Under the pieces are notes generated by a model. It did no database searches. It saw only the letters and a program-made list of their open reading frames with translations, and was not told the DNA's origin. A stretch of DNA of 64,000 nucleotides from Cliona cf. orientalis (taxonomy: Eukaryota > Porifera > Demospongiae > Clionaida > Clionaidae), in the NCBI GenBank assembly GCA_963930775.1, contig OZ005697.1, positions 5,912,292 to 5,976,291 on the forward strand, given 5' to 3'. Below are positions 37,501 through 46,998 of this stretch, piece after piece. A program made the translations under genes and the position numbers. Each line of letters opens with the position of its first letter. Position 1 is the stretch's first letter.

Positions 37501-39134
37501 GTAGCTAGCTAGTTAGGTCCACCTTCATGGCTATTACATAAAATTAATATTATTTAGAATTTTGGTTCAACGAACTTGAATTGATTATAGTAGGTGAGTT
37601 GCTAGAAATACAGTGTACATGCATCAGAATAATAATGTAGGTCTAACTCTAGCCATCCAGTTTGGGGGGGGGCAAGGCCCACTGATCTTAACTTTGAGGG
37701 GGCGATTGCCCCCCCTGCCCCCCCTGTTCCGCCTCCCCTGAAAAATATTGGCTTTCTATCATGGTTGCATTTGAGGTTATGTGTAGTTAAAAATTTGTGT
37801 CTCATCATTGCCACATGTACCCTATGTTTTTCTTGACAACTGATAATCTGGGTGCGAGCCCTTCACAAGAAAGGAAGGGTCTGGTACACTTCGCACATCG
37901 ATGATTTATTCTGCCAAGTCAGCAAAAGTAGCTTTAACAAAGTGGATGTGAGCATAAATTTAGCCTCGTCCCCAGGCCACTCCCACATTTTCATGTTTGA
38001 AAACGTGGGAGTGGCCTGGGGACGAGGCTACATTAATTCACAAGTATTGATGGGTTTGAAATGGCTACTACCATTCTTTTATGAACGTGATTTGCACTGC
38101 AGGTTCAGTTAAGAACAGAATCACTTACCCGCTACTATTCTTATCCACTACACGCAAGATCCAGACCCAGGCCTATGGTACCCGTGGGTGTGAAGATCAA
38201 GTCGGTAAATTATATGCAAAGCGTACCAGACCCTTCCTCTCTTGTGAAGGGTCTGGCACCCAGAATAACAACTAGACAGCATCAGTCTTTGGTACCACCA
38301 CAGATAAGGCCAAACAAACTTAATTACTAGTTTCTCAGGCTTTCAAATTTCAAAACCCATGCGGGAGGCGGCTTTTTATTTTATTTTTTAATGAAAAATG
38401 GGCGTGGCGATAGTGACCACGCCCATTTTCGCTAGTGCTGCACGTGGTTGATACACAAGCTAGTGCTGAAATACAAGTATTGAAGTCCAACCAGAAAGAA
38501 TATCTAGCCTAACAATCAAGTTTAGCTTTCTATTTAGTAGAAAAAAGTTTCATCAGTCGTACTAACCTTGTAAGATGACAAGATTTAGCCTGCACCAGAT
38601 GACGTCATCATCTTTGAAGAAAATAGCTAGCTAGCAGCTGGCTAAATACCACTTTCACGGAGACTTCAGTTATGAGATGTCAACCAAACTGTCTCGAGAT
38701 GCCAAAAACAGTTAGTTTCATGAACTCCTTTATTGTACATTCCAATTTTTGTCTGTTAATTAAATTAATTAGCACGTGACTGCTCACGTGAGAAATAAAT
38801 AAAAAAAGTCTCGCGTTCTCAAAATTTGATGCGGGCGGGCCTGAGAAACTATTAATTAACTTTGCTTGGCCTAATAGCTATGGTACCATAAACCACAGAT
38901 ACTTTAGAGTCTATAAAATATCTACATGCATGCACAAACCATAATTTCTTTTCCTTCTTTTCTTAGTCACTGTGGTTCCCTCTGAGTCTCTTTCTTCCAC
39001 CGCTTGGCCAGGCTTACTTTTCTTCGAGTTTATCAGCCCCAGCTTTCTGGATTTCGTATAGATACGATTATCATCACGGGATAATGCATATCAGGAGCTC
39101 ACCTAGCCAAACGTTTCGTCTTGGTGGTAGGCAT
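19598..39134 (-). CDS. ERI2: ERI1 exoribonuclease 2 (ERI2), 9 exons
   Basis: Exons on the minus strand are 39134-39103, 39046-39018, 34076-33999, 27539-27412, 26247-26094, 25077-24977, 23216-23135, 22779-22688 and 20938-19598; phases close to 678 aa (human ERI2 is about 691). The N-terminus MPTTKTKRLARKLGLI resembles vertebrate ERI2. The DEDDh exonuclease domain covers about residues 22-232: YLIVIDFESTCW gives the first Asp and Glu, ATWSDWDLEVCL the second Asp, and RQHSGIDDARNTA the His and last Asp. The long last exon is disordered, then ends in a GRF zinc finger (about 593-640: PLCNCGKRTKRRTVS to GCGFFKWE). The family trims RNA 3' ends; ERI1 relatives act on small RNAs and histone mRNA. Exon 2 could instead run to a weaker donor near 38940. 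The gene spans 19.5 kb because its introns have taken in a Ngaro element, a pogo transposon and MITEs. Confidence 0.92.
20939..22687. other. ERI2 last intron, with MITE
   Basis: This intron joins phase-0 exons and shows no further exon. It contains the inverted-repeat element at 21640-22013. A GCGCATGCGCA motif near 21545 is NRF1-like but far from any identified start. Confidence 0.4.
21640..22013. mobile_element. MITE with GTATTCACTCGATCAGACGC ends
   Basis: The 20-bp inverted ends GTATTCACTCGATCAGACGC bound about 374 bp of non-coding DNA in the last intron of ERI2. The superfamily is not determined. Confidence 0.8.
24697..24890 (+). repeat. Inverted repeat arm 1 in ERI2 intron
   Basis: About 190 bp here (GGATGTCACTGAGGTATTA through a CT-rich tract into a G-run) recurs inverted at 26515-26699. 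The two arms lie on either side of ERI2 exons 25077-24977 and 26247-26094. Similarity is high by eye, with small indels. Confidence 0.85.
26515..26699 (-). repeat. Inverted repeat arm 2 in ERI2 intron
   Basis: This is the complement-orientation copy of the repeat at 24697-24890. It begins in a C-run, passes through an AG-rich tract and ends in CCTCAGTGACATCC. The open frame across it is a compositional artefact. The repeat family is unknown. Confidence 0.85.
27182..27392. mobile_element. TACCGTA-type MITE beside an ERI2 exon
   Basis: Inverted ends TACCGTAGG...TTTTAATTGC and GCAATTAAAAC...CCTACGGTA enclose 211 bp, with TA at both edges as in Tc1/mariner-type elements. Its right edge is only about 19 bp from the donor side of the ERI2 exon at 27412-27539. 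A related element with TACCGTA ends lies at 60924-61113. Confidence 0.8.
28399..29469 (+). CDS. Gag-like part of the Ngaro element
   Basis: The frame has a Pro/Ala/Thr-rich N-terminal half, a central region that reads as a structured domain, and Cys/His clusters near the C-terminus (CLSCEHTMDTC, CKSCGGGHPASSC) like nucleic-acid-binding knuckles. It precedes the RT frame, as gag does in DIRS-order elements. The true start is uncertain because of the low-complexity N-terminus. Confidence 0.7.
   Translation: MPATTTAVTAAMGVTPGSSALAHIPLITAHPTTTPTLLPPPATATPPPPATSMPPPPATAMPIPPATAMPAAPIMATTSSTPIGPSMPPAVPAATASDPSLFAADGICPLPEQLRKKILNLEYVDMAELRPESWLFHSDTDSATPLQGLFQRRKEPVTDLAVWMQCYASLTSVLVEKYPQYTKHFLAYMATIATGYKRFKGLCWAAYDAAYRRKAARTKSLLWGNVDQYLYTVWFTNQAQGPSCTNCLSCEHTMDTCPNLPIPLLGQLLPSQQQMQTSWNQSQQRPGPMHTKQAQEPCGLYNAAAGPRCAFNPCKYAHTCKSCGGGHPASSCPRLSRKRQQNPNWQPQKFMKPFPN
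29748..31580 (+). CDS. Reverse transcriptase-RNase H part of the Ngaro element
   Basis: The polymerase region shows LLAKIDIKSAYRIIPV, SLPFGLRSAPKIF and the YLDD active site; a TDASGSWGCGA stretch follows as the start of the RNase H region. Its 3' end overlaps the recombinase frame. Confidence 0.9.
   Translation: MTACLLRPSGVTIINVILCNYTHTGSHNPFTSEGLYRYSNDLLTLNSYSSPESQPIPACLTHITTPLNLEAWDMCLRNHPDRTFASYILSGISHGFHIGFNHETPIRSAKGNMSSAAHHAPVIEDYLKAELEANRILGPFQPSNMPCPIHISPIGIIPKRHQHNKWRLIVDISSPNGASINDGINPSFTSLSYIHIQDVIKQIMDLGPGALLAKIDIKSAYRIIPVHPSDRPLLGMSFQHQVYIDASLPFGLRSAPKIFNSLADALLWILLQHSVSHLLHYLDDFITMGRAATTQCQMNYDIIHSICELLGVPLAEDKCDGPCTLLEYLGFLLDTTKMTVSLPREKLNRLIHLIQSWSNRKTCTKHDLDSLIGQLQHASAVVKPGRSFLRRMIVLAKSRHLPSHPIRLNQGFRSDLAWWHLFLKQWNGISLMSAIGQEKPEFTVTTDASGSWGCGAHFSSHWFQLKWTPAAASHSIAFLELVPIVISGLVWGKHWKGTHVLCRCDNLAAVEVIQSRYSRDDNLMHLLRCLFFAEAAFNFTFLPQHLPGRLNEMADALSRNSISPTMLHTNGLDPHPTVIHREIPNLLLNMQVDWLSQTWTALFNSILSKV
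31541..32527 (+). CDS. Tyrosine recombinase part of the Ngaro element
   Basis: The C-terminal catalytic region carries AGHSFRIGAATTAAERG (the H-x-x-R box), then GRWKSDTFQTYIR with the Trp and the presumed nucleophilic Tyr. The N-terminus resembles a SAM-like DNA-binding core domain. It identifies the element as a YR retroelement. Confidence 0.88.
   Translation: MDSLVQFYFEQGLSSSTHRTYTTGINRFNKFCLVHDIKDPFPLSQTLLCYFVSYLANQGLSTGTIKVYLSALRHKQVSLGHPDPQHSSMPKLKLVTNGVTRAKAKQPSSSTGPSRLPITPTILHQIKQVWSKDNANPDIIMLWAACTTAFFGFFRMGELTVPSPAAFDPSTHITIRDIAIDKRDNPSLIQIHLKVSKTDQERKGVSIFIGKTGDDICPVAALTAYLATQDRGDGPLFQFKDRTPLTKDRFIHHVRAALSSAGYNPSLYAGHSFRIGAATTAAERGIEDSTIKALGRWKSDTFQTYIRIPRDKLAAIAPILSRPTSQPQ
33402..33998. 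other. ERI2 intron remainder
   Basis: Host intron sequence lies between the Ngaro element and the ERI2 exon 33999-34076. ACATGTAC-type simple repeats recur. No gene is seen. Confidence 0.5.
35056..35067. promoter_or_regulatory. NRF1-like palindrome upstream of the pogo transposase
   Basis: TGCGCATGCGCA matches the NRF1 consensus exactly and lies about 235 bp before the transposase ATG. A GTGAGT donor near 35163 and an acceptor just before 35300 suggest an untranslated first exon. Confidence 0.4.
35302..37206 (+). mobile_element. Decayed pogo/Tigger transposase with PHD finger
   Basis: An N-terminal psq-type helix-turn-helix (WTEESMEAAVQCV, then ARLYNVPVETLRRH) is followed by a CENP-B-like region, a DDE_1 catalytic domain (NADETGI, LILDGHTSH, LQPLDVGVFKSFK supply the three acidic residues), a long Lys/Glu-rich coiled coil (about 36790-36960) and a C-terminal PHD finger (CPTCG, CDGCGDWYHVNC, FFCENC). 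The frame is broken: a stop six codons in, a shift near 35450, a CpG-type TGA at 35679, and shifts near 36075 and 36405. The element is therefore inactive. It lies in ERI2 intron 2 on the opposite strand. Terminal inverted repeats were not located. Confidence 0.88.
37403..37740. mobile_element. hAT-like MITE with CAGGGG ends
   Basis: Left end CAGGGGCGG and right end CCGCCTCCCCTG are imperfect inverted repeats around 338 bp, with G- and C-runs just inside both ends. CAGGGG termini are typical of hAT relatives. The 8-bp flanks do not match clearly. Confidence 0.55.
37848..38263. mobile_element. Foldback MITE with 40-bp ends and a nested palindrome
   Basis: Ends of about 40 bp are near-perfect inverted copies (CTGGGTGC, then CCCTTCACAAGARAGGAAGG). 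Inside, 37961-38030 is a separate 70-bp palindrome beginning TAGCCTCGTCCCCAGGCC and ending with its complement, probably a second, smaller element. No coding capacity. Confidence 0.85.
38328..38851. mobile_element. MITE with TAGTTTCTCAGGC ends
   Basis: The 13-bp ends TAGTTTCTCAGGC and GCCTGAGAAACTA are perfect inverted repeats around 524 bp. TTAATTA lies directly outside both ends and is a likely target duplication. An internal hairpin with a GGGCGTGG/CCACGCCC stem sits at 38388-38420. Confidence 0.75.
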
Positions 39135-39210
39135 GGTCCCAGTATTGCTGATGAGGCAGGTATTACTGATCCCGCCATTTCATGATACCTACTGCGCATG
39201 CGCATAAGCT
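39135..39210. promoter_or_regulatory. ERI2 promoter with NRF1-like palindrome
   Basis: TGCGCATGCGCA at 39193-39204, an exact NRF1-type palindrome, lies about 60 bp upstream of the ERI2 ATG. A plus-strand ATG at 39233 opens a 46-codon frame (MSKRYQSYFLLSDAFVDG) that could be the first exon of a divergent gene, but no partner exon was found. Confidence 0.5.
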
Positions 39211-41380
39211 CAGCGCAGCTCAGCTGTTGAAAATGTCGAAAAGATATCAAAGTTACTTTCTTTTATCAGACGCTTTCGTCGATGGCCACGAGCACTGTAA
39301 ATGGGGTCAGCCACCTCCGCGAGACTACTGTCTAGCACCTACTGAGCTCGTCAATGAATTGGGTATTAATTAAGCATCTATTTTATATTAACTTGGAGAT
39401 GTCCCTGCGCATGCATATGCGCATGCAGACTGGCTTTGTAGCATATGTAGCCACGGACCCACGGGCCACCTCAGCTTTTATTAGACACGCTGGTGGGGAC
39501 AAGGCTAGCCGGCTGTGCATGTCTGCTTACAGATTGGGTAATGGATCTTTCTCAGTCGCTATCTGCTGGAGATTTCTGCGGACAATTCAACTATTCATTA
39601 TTGCCAATGTTTTGACTAGATCATAGTAGATGCTCTAGCCATCTTCAGGACAAAAAGGTGATTTTTGACAGTTGAAACATCATGGCACTAGCTAGGGGGG
39701 AAAGGTGTGTATATACATGTCAAAAGAAGCTCAGTTAAGGGCCTGTGACATGATGACGGTATTTTGACCTCCCCTCACCCTCCATAGGCCATACAGACTA
39801 ACCCTGCTAACCATTATACCCAGAATCCAGCTCCTTGGATCCCTTTTGAATCTCTACTATGATAGTTGACTGCATGCAGGGGGTCCTAACAATAAGAGCA
39901 TGACACATGATTCAAATGCTAGTGGAGCAGGAGCAGATCTAGAGCAAGAATTAACTGTGCAGTCACCATGGTTGCAACGATAGTATTGTATGTATGGTAA
40001 TATGGTATTATAATAATGTATGCTGTCGTGCTTCAGGAATGGAATAATAGTACACTGGCCAGACAAATTAAGTGAAAATACGAGGGAGGTACGTGCTAGC
40101 TGAGGAATATTAGTTTAGCACATGAAAGAAAGAAGAGAGAAAATATCAGCTAATAGATGAATGAAGAAAAGATGAATAATCTAAGTAGGCTAGTTGCATG
40201 AGCTTAGCAGGTTGACATCATTGTACTACATTCAAGGAGTTAGTGCAGATTTTAAGAGCAAATCCTAGACCTGCATGTCAAGTTCAAAGAATTAAGTTTT
40301 TGTTTTGAGTAAGGAGGCATAGCACACTCCAGATGAGGCCTATAATTATACAAGAGCCATGCATGCATGGACATGGGTAAGTAATCGGGTCTAGTGTTGC
40401 TATCACCCAGACCTAACTTCTCACAGCATACTGGTGATGCAATACATCTGGTGCTATGGGAAATTAGGTCTGGGTGACAGCAAGACTGTATAGGGTCATA
40501 ACATCTAAGTATCTAGTAGCTACCTGACAATGCACCAGGCTAATAACAAGCAACCTCAGGGATTCTAGTACAAAGTTTTCCTGGGGGAGAATGCCCCATG
40601 GCTATCCTACATGACTAGTAGGGATCATGTGCTATAACATGCACACTAGAACAATACCCTTAACCCCCCTAAATTTCATACTTCCTCATCCCCCCCCCCC
40701 CCCCCCGGCCCCCCATGCATATGCCATGGCCTGCAGTGTCTAACTAAGACTCCCAACAAATTTAAGCTTATAATATCGAGTTTTCTCAAATGAATAATAG
40801 CAATCATAATGTTAACTAACCAGTATCTGTTTTCAGTAGCAAACTTTCTTTCATCAATTTAATCCTGACAGAGCAAATATTTCCAAAATAGTGTATGGGG
40901 ACATAGGTATAATTATCAATAACTAACTTAGATTGTATAGTAAAAGCAACCGTAGACTGATAAAATTAATGCTAAATTAGCCTCATCCCCAGCTTTTCAA
41001 TAATGCATATGCTGCATGTGTTTTCTCATGTGGGTATGGGGGTGAAGCTATAGTATGATGAATTCACTGAGAAACACTGTTTCTCAGTGAATTCATCATA
41101 CTATAGCTTCATATACCCACATGAGAAAACACATGCAGCATATGCATTATTGAAAAGCTGGGGATGAGGCTAATTTTTACAGTTGGTATTTCTCAAGTGT
41201 TTAATGTTTAATCAACATGCATAAAATTGTATAGCTAATGTTCTTTCAGTATTCCCAAATCCTTAGTAGGGGTATTTATATTCTTCAGTCAACATCGTAC
41301 AATTCAACTGCGAACTCCTGCATGCAGTAGCTACAACAACCCAGTGACAGTGTAAACGTTAAATATCTGCAACTCATGAA
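39205..41380. other. Intergenic with large palindrome
   Basis: No gene is supported. Features are a second GCATGCGC cluster near 39410-39425, a C-run near 40689, an inverted pair around CAGACCTAA (40410-40475), and the palindrome at 40974-41176. Confidence 0.5.
40974..41176. mobile_element. 203-bp near-perfect palindrome (foldback element)
   Basis: Two arms of about 100 bp are joined by a 3-base loop (GAGAAAC-act-GTTTCTC) with only a few mismatches and a small indel. The outer ends read AAATTAGCCTCATCCCCAGC. It belongs by its ends to the TAGCCTC-type foldback family seen elsewhere in the window. It lies about 200 bp upstream of the PMP-repeat gene start. Confidence 0.92.
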
Positions 41381-44213
41381 ATGGGGTCGGCTTGGCTGAT
41401 AATGTTAATTTTGTGCATTTCTTGTCCTTTCGTGAAATGTGAGGTACACTACATTGTACCAGAAGAGAGTTTTCCATGTCCTCCAGGACTACAGGAATGC
41501 TTGACCTTAGAGTACTTTATCAGTACCATCCATCATGTTAGAATTGAGACCGACCTAACATTAATTTTTTTGCAAGGTGAGCATAACTTATATTCAGAAC
41601 TAATCGTAGTAAATTCCAGTGAACTTATCTTGTATTCTACAACTAATAATACTCAAATTAATTGTGATAATCTTGAACTTTTCACATTCGCAAATATTTC
41701 AAATGTTCAAATCAGAAATTTAAAATTTGTGGGGTGCGGAGAAAACTTTCTACAGGAGATAAATCTCACTATTTACAATACTGTCTTTCAAGGTGATCAT
41801 GAGAGTGGTGTTGCATTTATTCTTTTTTACACCACTGCTAATATTACAAATAGTTCATTCATATCAAACACTGGTACATATCAGTTTCCTCTGGATAACT
41901 ACATTCTTCAAGGAGATGAATATAAGGAGGTTGGCGGAGCTATTGCTGCTTATCGGAGCAAGCTTTGGATTACTGAATGCAACTTTAATGGAAATAGTGC
42001 TGAAGTAGGTGGAGCACTGTTCATTGAAGAAAGCACCATTATTATAAGAAATAGCACTTTCGAAAAAAATTTTGCTGAACCACACGAAAATGATGAACCA
42101 GATATAACTGGAGGAGTTATGGTTGCTTACTATGAGTGCGTTGTAAGTATTGAACACTCAATATTCTTCAGTAATTCAGGATCAATAAAATTACAAGGTG
42201 TATTATTCAGTTACCGAAGCTTGATACTAGTAGAAAAGTGCTCATTTGTAAACTCAACGGGCAGCGTGTTTCATATCGAGGAGAGCAATTTAACTGATTA
42301 CAATAGTATTTACGAACATAACACATGCTCTAGATCTGTAGGTGCAGTATCATTTGCAATATGGAATAGCAACTTGACATACATCAGCAGCCAGTTTTCA
42401 AACAATTGTGCTAGTTCGAGAGGAGGTGTTTTTTATGCAGTTGATCACAGTTCACTTATTTTAAAACATTGTGATTTGAGTCACAATATGGCTATTTCCG
42501 GTGGAGCGATCAATGTTGAGTTTTGTACCATCAACATAAGAATGTTTATTTCATAGTCATGCTGCTAGTAAGGGAAGTGCAATATTGGCTGAAGCAAGTG
42601 GCATCACTATAAATGAAACAGTTTTCCATGATAATTCTGCTAAATGGTCTGGTACTTTATATTTTGCTAGCTGCAATGTGTCATTCATATCTACAGCTAT
42701 CATTAACAACAGCGCGAATAGTGAAAATCAAATGACTAGGGGGATAATTTATGCAGCGGACAGTATGATACACAGTTCACAAGGATTGCTAATATCAGGA
42801 AACTTCCTGGAATTGGATGCAAACATTATTTACCTGGAGAGATCTACCTGTAACTTCAATGGGAGGTTCATATTTTCAAATAACTCGGGTTCTTTACTGG
42901 CAATCAATAGTTGGATAGCATTCTATGGATACACAAGATTTCAATTTTGTTCATATTTATACGATTTTGTCACATTTGAGAATGGGGGAGCAATTACAAT
43001 CATAGAAAGTACAATATACTTTAACAAAAGAACAGAGATCACTGCAAACTATGCTAGAGGAAAGGGTGGTACAATTCACGCCACAGGAAGTACAGTGCAC
43101 ATGATCGGCAAAACTATCATCGCAAATAACACAGCAGACACTACTACACTATCTTTGCTTGAAACGTGTGGGATAAATATTTGAAATGTATATGAACAAT
43201 AGAATGATGTTTGAATGGTGCTTGAATTTATAAGATGTCTGGTGCTTCTCTTGCAAGTCGTTTGAATTTTTTATTTATTGTTGGAAAAATATTTGAAACA
43301 TATCTCGCAAATTATTATGTGTGTGAAAAATATCAAAATTTATACTAATTTCATGTGAAACTTTTCATTTGTTGTATATGAATAATATTTGAAATGTATA
43401 CTTTAACATAATATTATGAAAAGAATTCAAACAATAATTGAGGTATAGCTATATGAATGATACTTGAATTGTACATCACTAAAATATGTGAAACTTTTCA
43501 GTGCATAGATCTATATGAATAATATTTGAACTGTACTTCTTTCAGTGCATGTATGAATAATATTTGAACTGTACTTCAACATTTTTATGTGTGAAAAATT
43601 CCAACTGCAATTGAATTATATTTAAATGAACCCTTGACCATCTCCCCAGTAGCTGCACAGTGTAATGGTGCATGTGGTAAAAGGTCGTCAATAGAATGCG
43701 TACACATCGATCGATGCTGGCCCCAGAAATCATGGAGATGGCGTCTAAGATCGACTCTCAACCTTGATAGCGACAAGTTTCGATGCTTCAATCACAGAGA
43801 CGAACTCGACAACACAGTATTCCTTCAGGTTGGTCACGCTGCTGCAGTCGCGCGCGGGCCAGCCCCTTGTACAATTGTGGCAGTGATGCGTGCTATATAT
43901 AGCGTAAGGCTAGCTTTATTTAGCCATGGCATTACGTAAGCCAAGAAAACACGTGAAGTTCAACCAACAGTACTTCTCAGAGAAAGTAGCGCTCAGCTTG
44001 TAATCTATTCGCTGGATACACGCGTAAGATACTCTACATATTTACTGATTTTCAAGTCTCAGAAAGGCTCCAGCGAGGCCCTGAATTTTCTCATAATTAC
44101 CTCATAGATTACCTAAGAGATTACACCATAGGTTTCATCATAATTACACTATAATTACCTCATAACCACAGAAAAGTAAATTGCTACTGGGGAGATAATG
44201 AACAACTTAGAGA

Positions 44214-44624
44214 CTACGTCCAGAGTCCCTCATGAATACGCCGCCATAAATTCGAACCAGGACACATCGACAAACTGCGCATGCTCCGTATACGCGTACA
44301 ATATTGGGGCGTGCGGCTTGAGCCGGTTGACCTTCACCCCCATGTGCTCGACTGAATAGGGAAATCCCCCCGAGTGCGAGCTCGCCAAAGAAAGCGAACC
44401 GAGAAAATCGCCATATCTCATCGATAGTCCACGATGTCTTCTACGCTAGGTTCGAATTCTGGGTCCCAACAACCTTTCATGCGCGCTAAACATTTTGAAA
44501 CAGTTTCACAGGAATTACATCATAAGTTTCATCATAGGTTTCATCATCATTTCATCATCATTTCATCACAATTTCATCATAGCGAGAGCCGAATTCTTTG
44601 TTTCTAATTGGGACTCTGGACGTA
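44214..44624. repeat. Inverted pair with TTTCATCAT arrays
   Basis: TACGTCCAGAGTCCC (44214-44228) and its exact complement (44610-44624) face each other. On both outer sides are short tandem arrays of TTTCATCATAG-like units. It is probably part of the surrounding transposon. Confidence 0.7.
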
Positions 44625-45114
44625 ATCATTCCAACCATTTAATTTTGTGTGAAAAATATGACATCATTGTTAATGCTAGTATCACGTGATCAGGAGGGAA
44701 GTTTTAAATTTTGAATTTGAACGCAGCCTAGGAGCTATATAGCTTGCTACATGATGACTGTTTGTGAAGAAATGGTCAACAAAGAAGGCTAATAAACATC
44801 GAGAGTCTCAAGGTTTTCATTAAACTATCTAGCCGATACGGATAAAGTGCCACCGATGTCAAGGAGGTTGATTTACTAAGCTGTGTGATAAGAAGGCTCT
44901 AGACTGAAATCAACGTTGAGATCATCAGTCACAAGCCAACAAGTAGGTAAGTATAAATGTAGCTAAATACGCTAGCAATCCTCAGTCAGCTCTAAATTTG
45001 TTAGTTTGTCCTTTATTTTCTAATTAGTGCCCCCTCCCTCTCTCTGTCTCTTTCTCTTTTCCCCCGGCATGCTTTCCTTGGCTTTAGTTCTTGTGATGGA
45101 ATACAATTGGTTCT

Positions 45115-45691
45115 TAGCCTCGTACCCAGGCCCTTTGAGAAGGAGGAAAACTTAAGGGCCTGGTACACACTGTGTGCACGTGTTATTAAATTTTAGTAAA
45201 AGCTGGGAATTCGTATTTTTGTCCATAACGTGAACCTTGATCTACTACTTGAAAAATCATTTTTGTTGGCAGCATTTCGGGCTAAAGATGCCTGCTATGA
45301 CCAATTTAGCTATATAGCACAAGCGAGCAACATCGACAGAAGAACAATAAAAAAGCTAGAAGGACGTCGTACTCACGTTTAGTAAGATGAATAATCAGAA
45401 GTATCGATACCGATTGAGGCAGTTATCCAACGGCAGCGAATTAAGGGACTTTCATGATCAGATCTCTGAAGCTCAATTTAAAGTCATATGAGAGCAAAGA
45501 AAGTCTGCCATACGATACTCTATAGAAATATCGAGTCCCTACTTTGGATGCTTGTCTGTACTCATCCGACCACATGATAGCGACAATATCCGACAAATTA
45601 TACTAGGAAATGCTCCATATACTTAACACATGCACGTACAGTGTATACCATGCCCTTCTCCTCCTCCTCAAAGGGCCTAGGTACGAGGCTA
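45115..45691. mobile_element. Foldback MITE, TAGCCTCGTACCCAGG type
   Basis: Inverted ends TAGCCTCGTACCCAGGCC... and ...GGCCTAGGTACGAGGCTA, about 25 bp with one mismatch, enclose 577 bp of non-coding DNA. Confidence 0.85.
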
Positions 45692-45899
45692 CATGTAAGT
45701 TGGTTCCCTAACTATAGTAATATTAATTCTTCTATGTAGGGAATGAAGGAATGTCTGCTGGGCCAATTGTGTTGCAGTGGCACTAATCATGATGTGATGA
45801 CAATGATTTGATGAGTAAGGTGATACCAACTGAAGGTATATTGCATACTGTATTATCATCTGAGCGGATGGGGTGGAAAGAGAAGGGTCTGGTAGCTAC

Positions 45900-46201
45900 T
45901 AGCCTCATAGCCAGGCCCTTTGAGGGGAGGAAAAAGGGTCTTGTACCTATTACACACACGTGTACCAACTACCCCAAGAAAACCTGGGGTGCCACAAAAG
46001 ACTGTATGCCTTTTCACCCACCTCCCATGGGCAATGGTACGAGGCAATGTCATATTTGGTGTAGCCTCGTATACTCTAGGCTGCAGGAGGAGGGTAAAAA
46101 GTGTACAGTCGTTTGTAGCATCCCGGGTTTTCTTGGGGTAGACTAGTTGGTGCATGCACATGCGATACCTTTTCCTCCTTCCAGGCCTGGGCATGAAGCT
46201 A
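45900..46201. mobile_element. Foldback MITE, long-arm copy
   Basis: The 302-bp element folds over almost its whole length: outer ends TAGCCTCATAGCCAGGCC and GGCCTGGGCATGAAGCTA, inner arms CCCCAAGAAAACC and its complement. It belongs to the same end-motif family as 45115-45691. Confidence 0.8.
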
Positions 46202-46848
46202 GGTAGCTACACACTGAATATGCATAAACTTCCTCTGTAAATTTACTGATATTAGTGATGTCAAGGCTGCATGAACCAAGAGTCCATATAAGCCTTTGCA
46301 ATTGGCTGGTGTAATGTATATTTTACTCAATGGATTAGACTTATATCATCCATAATATTATTATTATTATTATACTGATCAATGCATAACCTATCTATAT
46401 GCAGAGAAATGATAATTTCCTCTGGAAAAGAGAAAAAAAATCAGATCAGTTTCCACAGCAGGAACCAGTATTGCAACCAGGAAGGCCAGCCATGAACGGA
46501 TGCTGCCCAAGGGACTGTATTAGGCGAGTCAATGGTACTAATTGTCATGATTAATATTTTAATCCTCCTTTTTTACATGGTTCAATATTTTATCACATTT
46601 TTTACATAATATTATCCGATTCAAATATTTGCCAAATTTTTCCTGTGATTATTATTCCAACATTTTTCACTTGATTCATATGTATTTCATTTATTATTTA
46701 TCTATTAATAGTATACTTGTACTTTGATGTGTACAAATCTGGTATACCAATTACAAGTATTACAAGTGAAATAGGCACCTGAGTTTGAAATACCCTTCTG
46801 AGTTGAAATACCCATCTGACTTTGTGTATGTATACTATTAGCCTGTGA

Positions 46849-46998
46849 TAGTGAGGTTGTATGTTGAATTTGGATAAATAGCACTCTGAAATAGGCATTT
46901 GGTTCATCAAATTGTACTCGCTATCGCTCGTACAATTTTTGAACCAAATACCTATTTCAGAGTGCTATTTTACCCAAATTCAACATACAACCTCACTA
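46849..46998. repeat. 150-bp palindrome
   Basis: Arms of about 58 bp (TAGTGAGGTTGTATGTTGAA at the outer end) are separated by about 30 bp. Non-coding; probably a short foldback element. Confidence 0.85.

Noticed and set aside
43634-43939. 101-codon frame in the insertion block
   Set aside because: Its composition is mixed on both strands and no domain is recognised; it lies within transposon-derived DNA.
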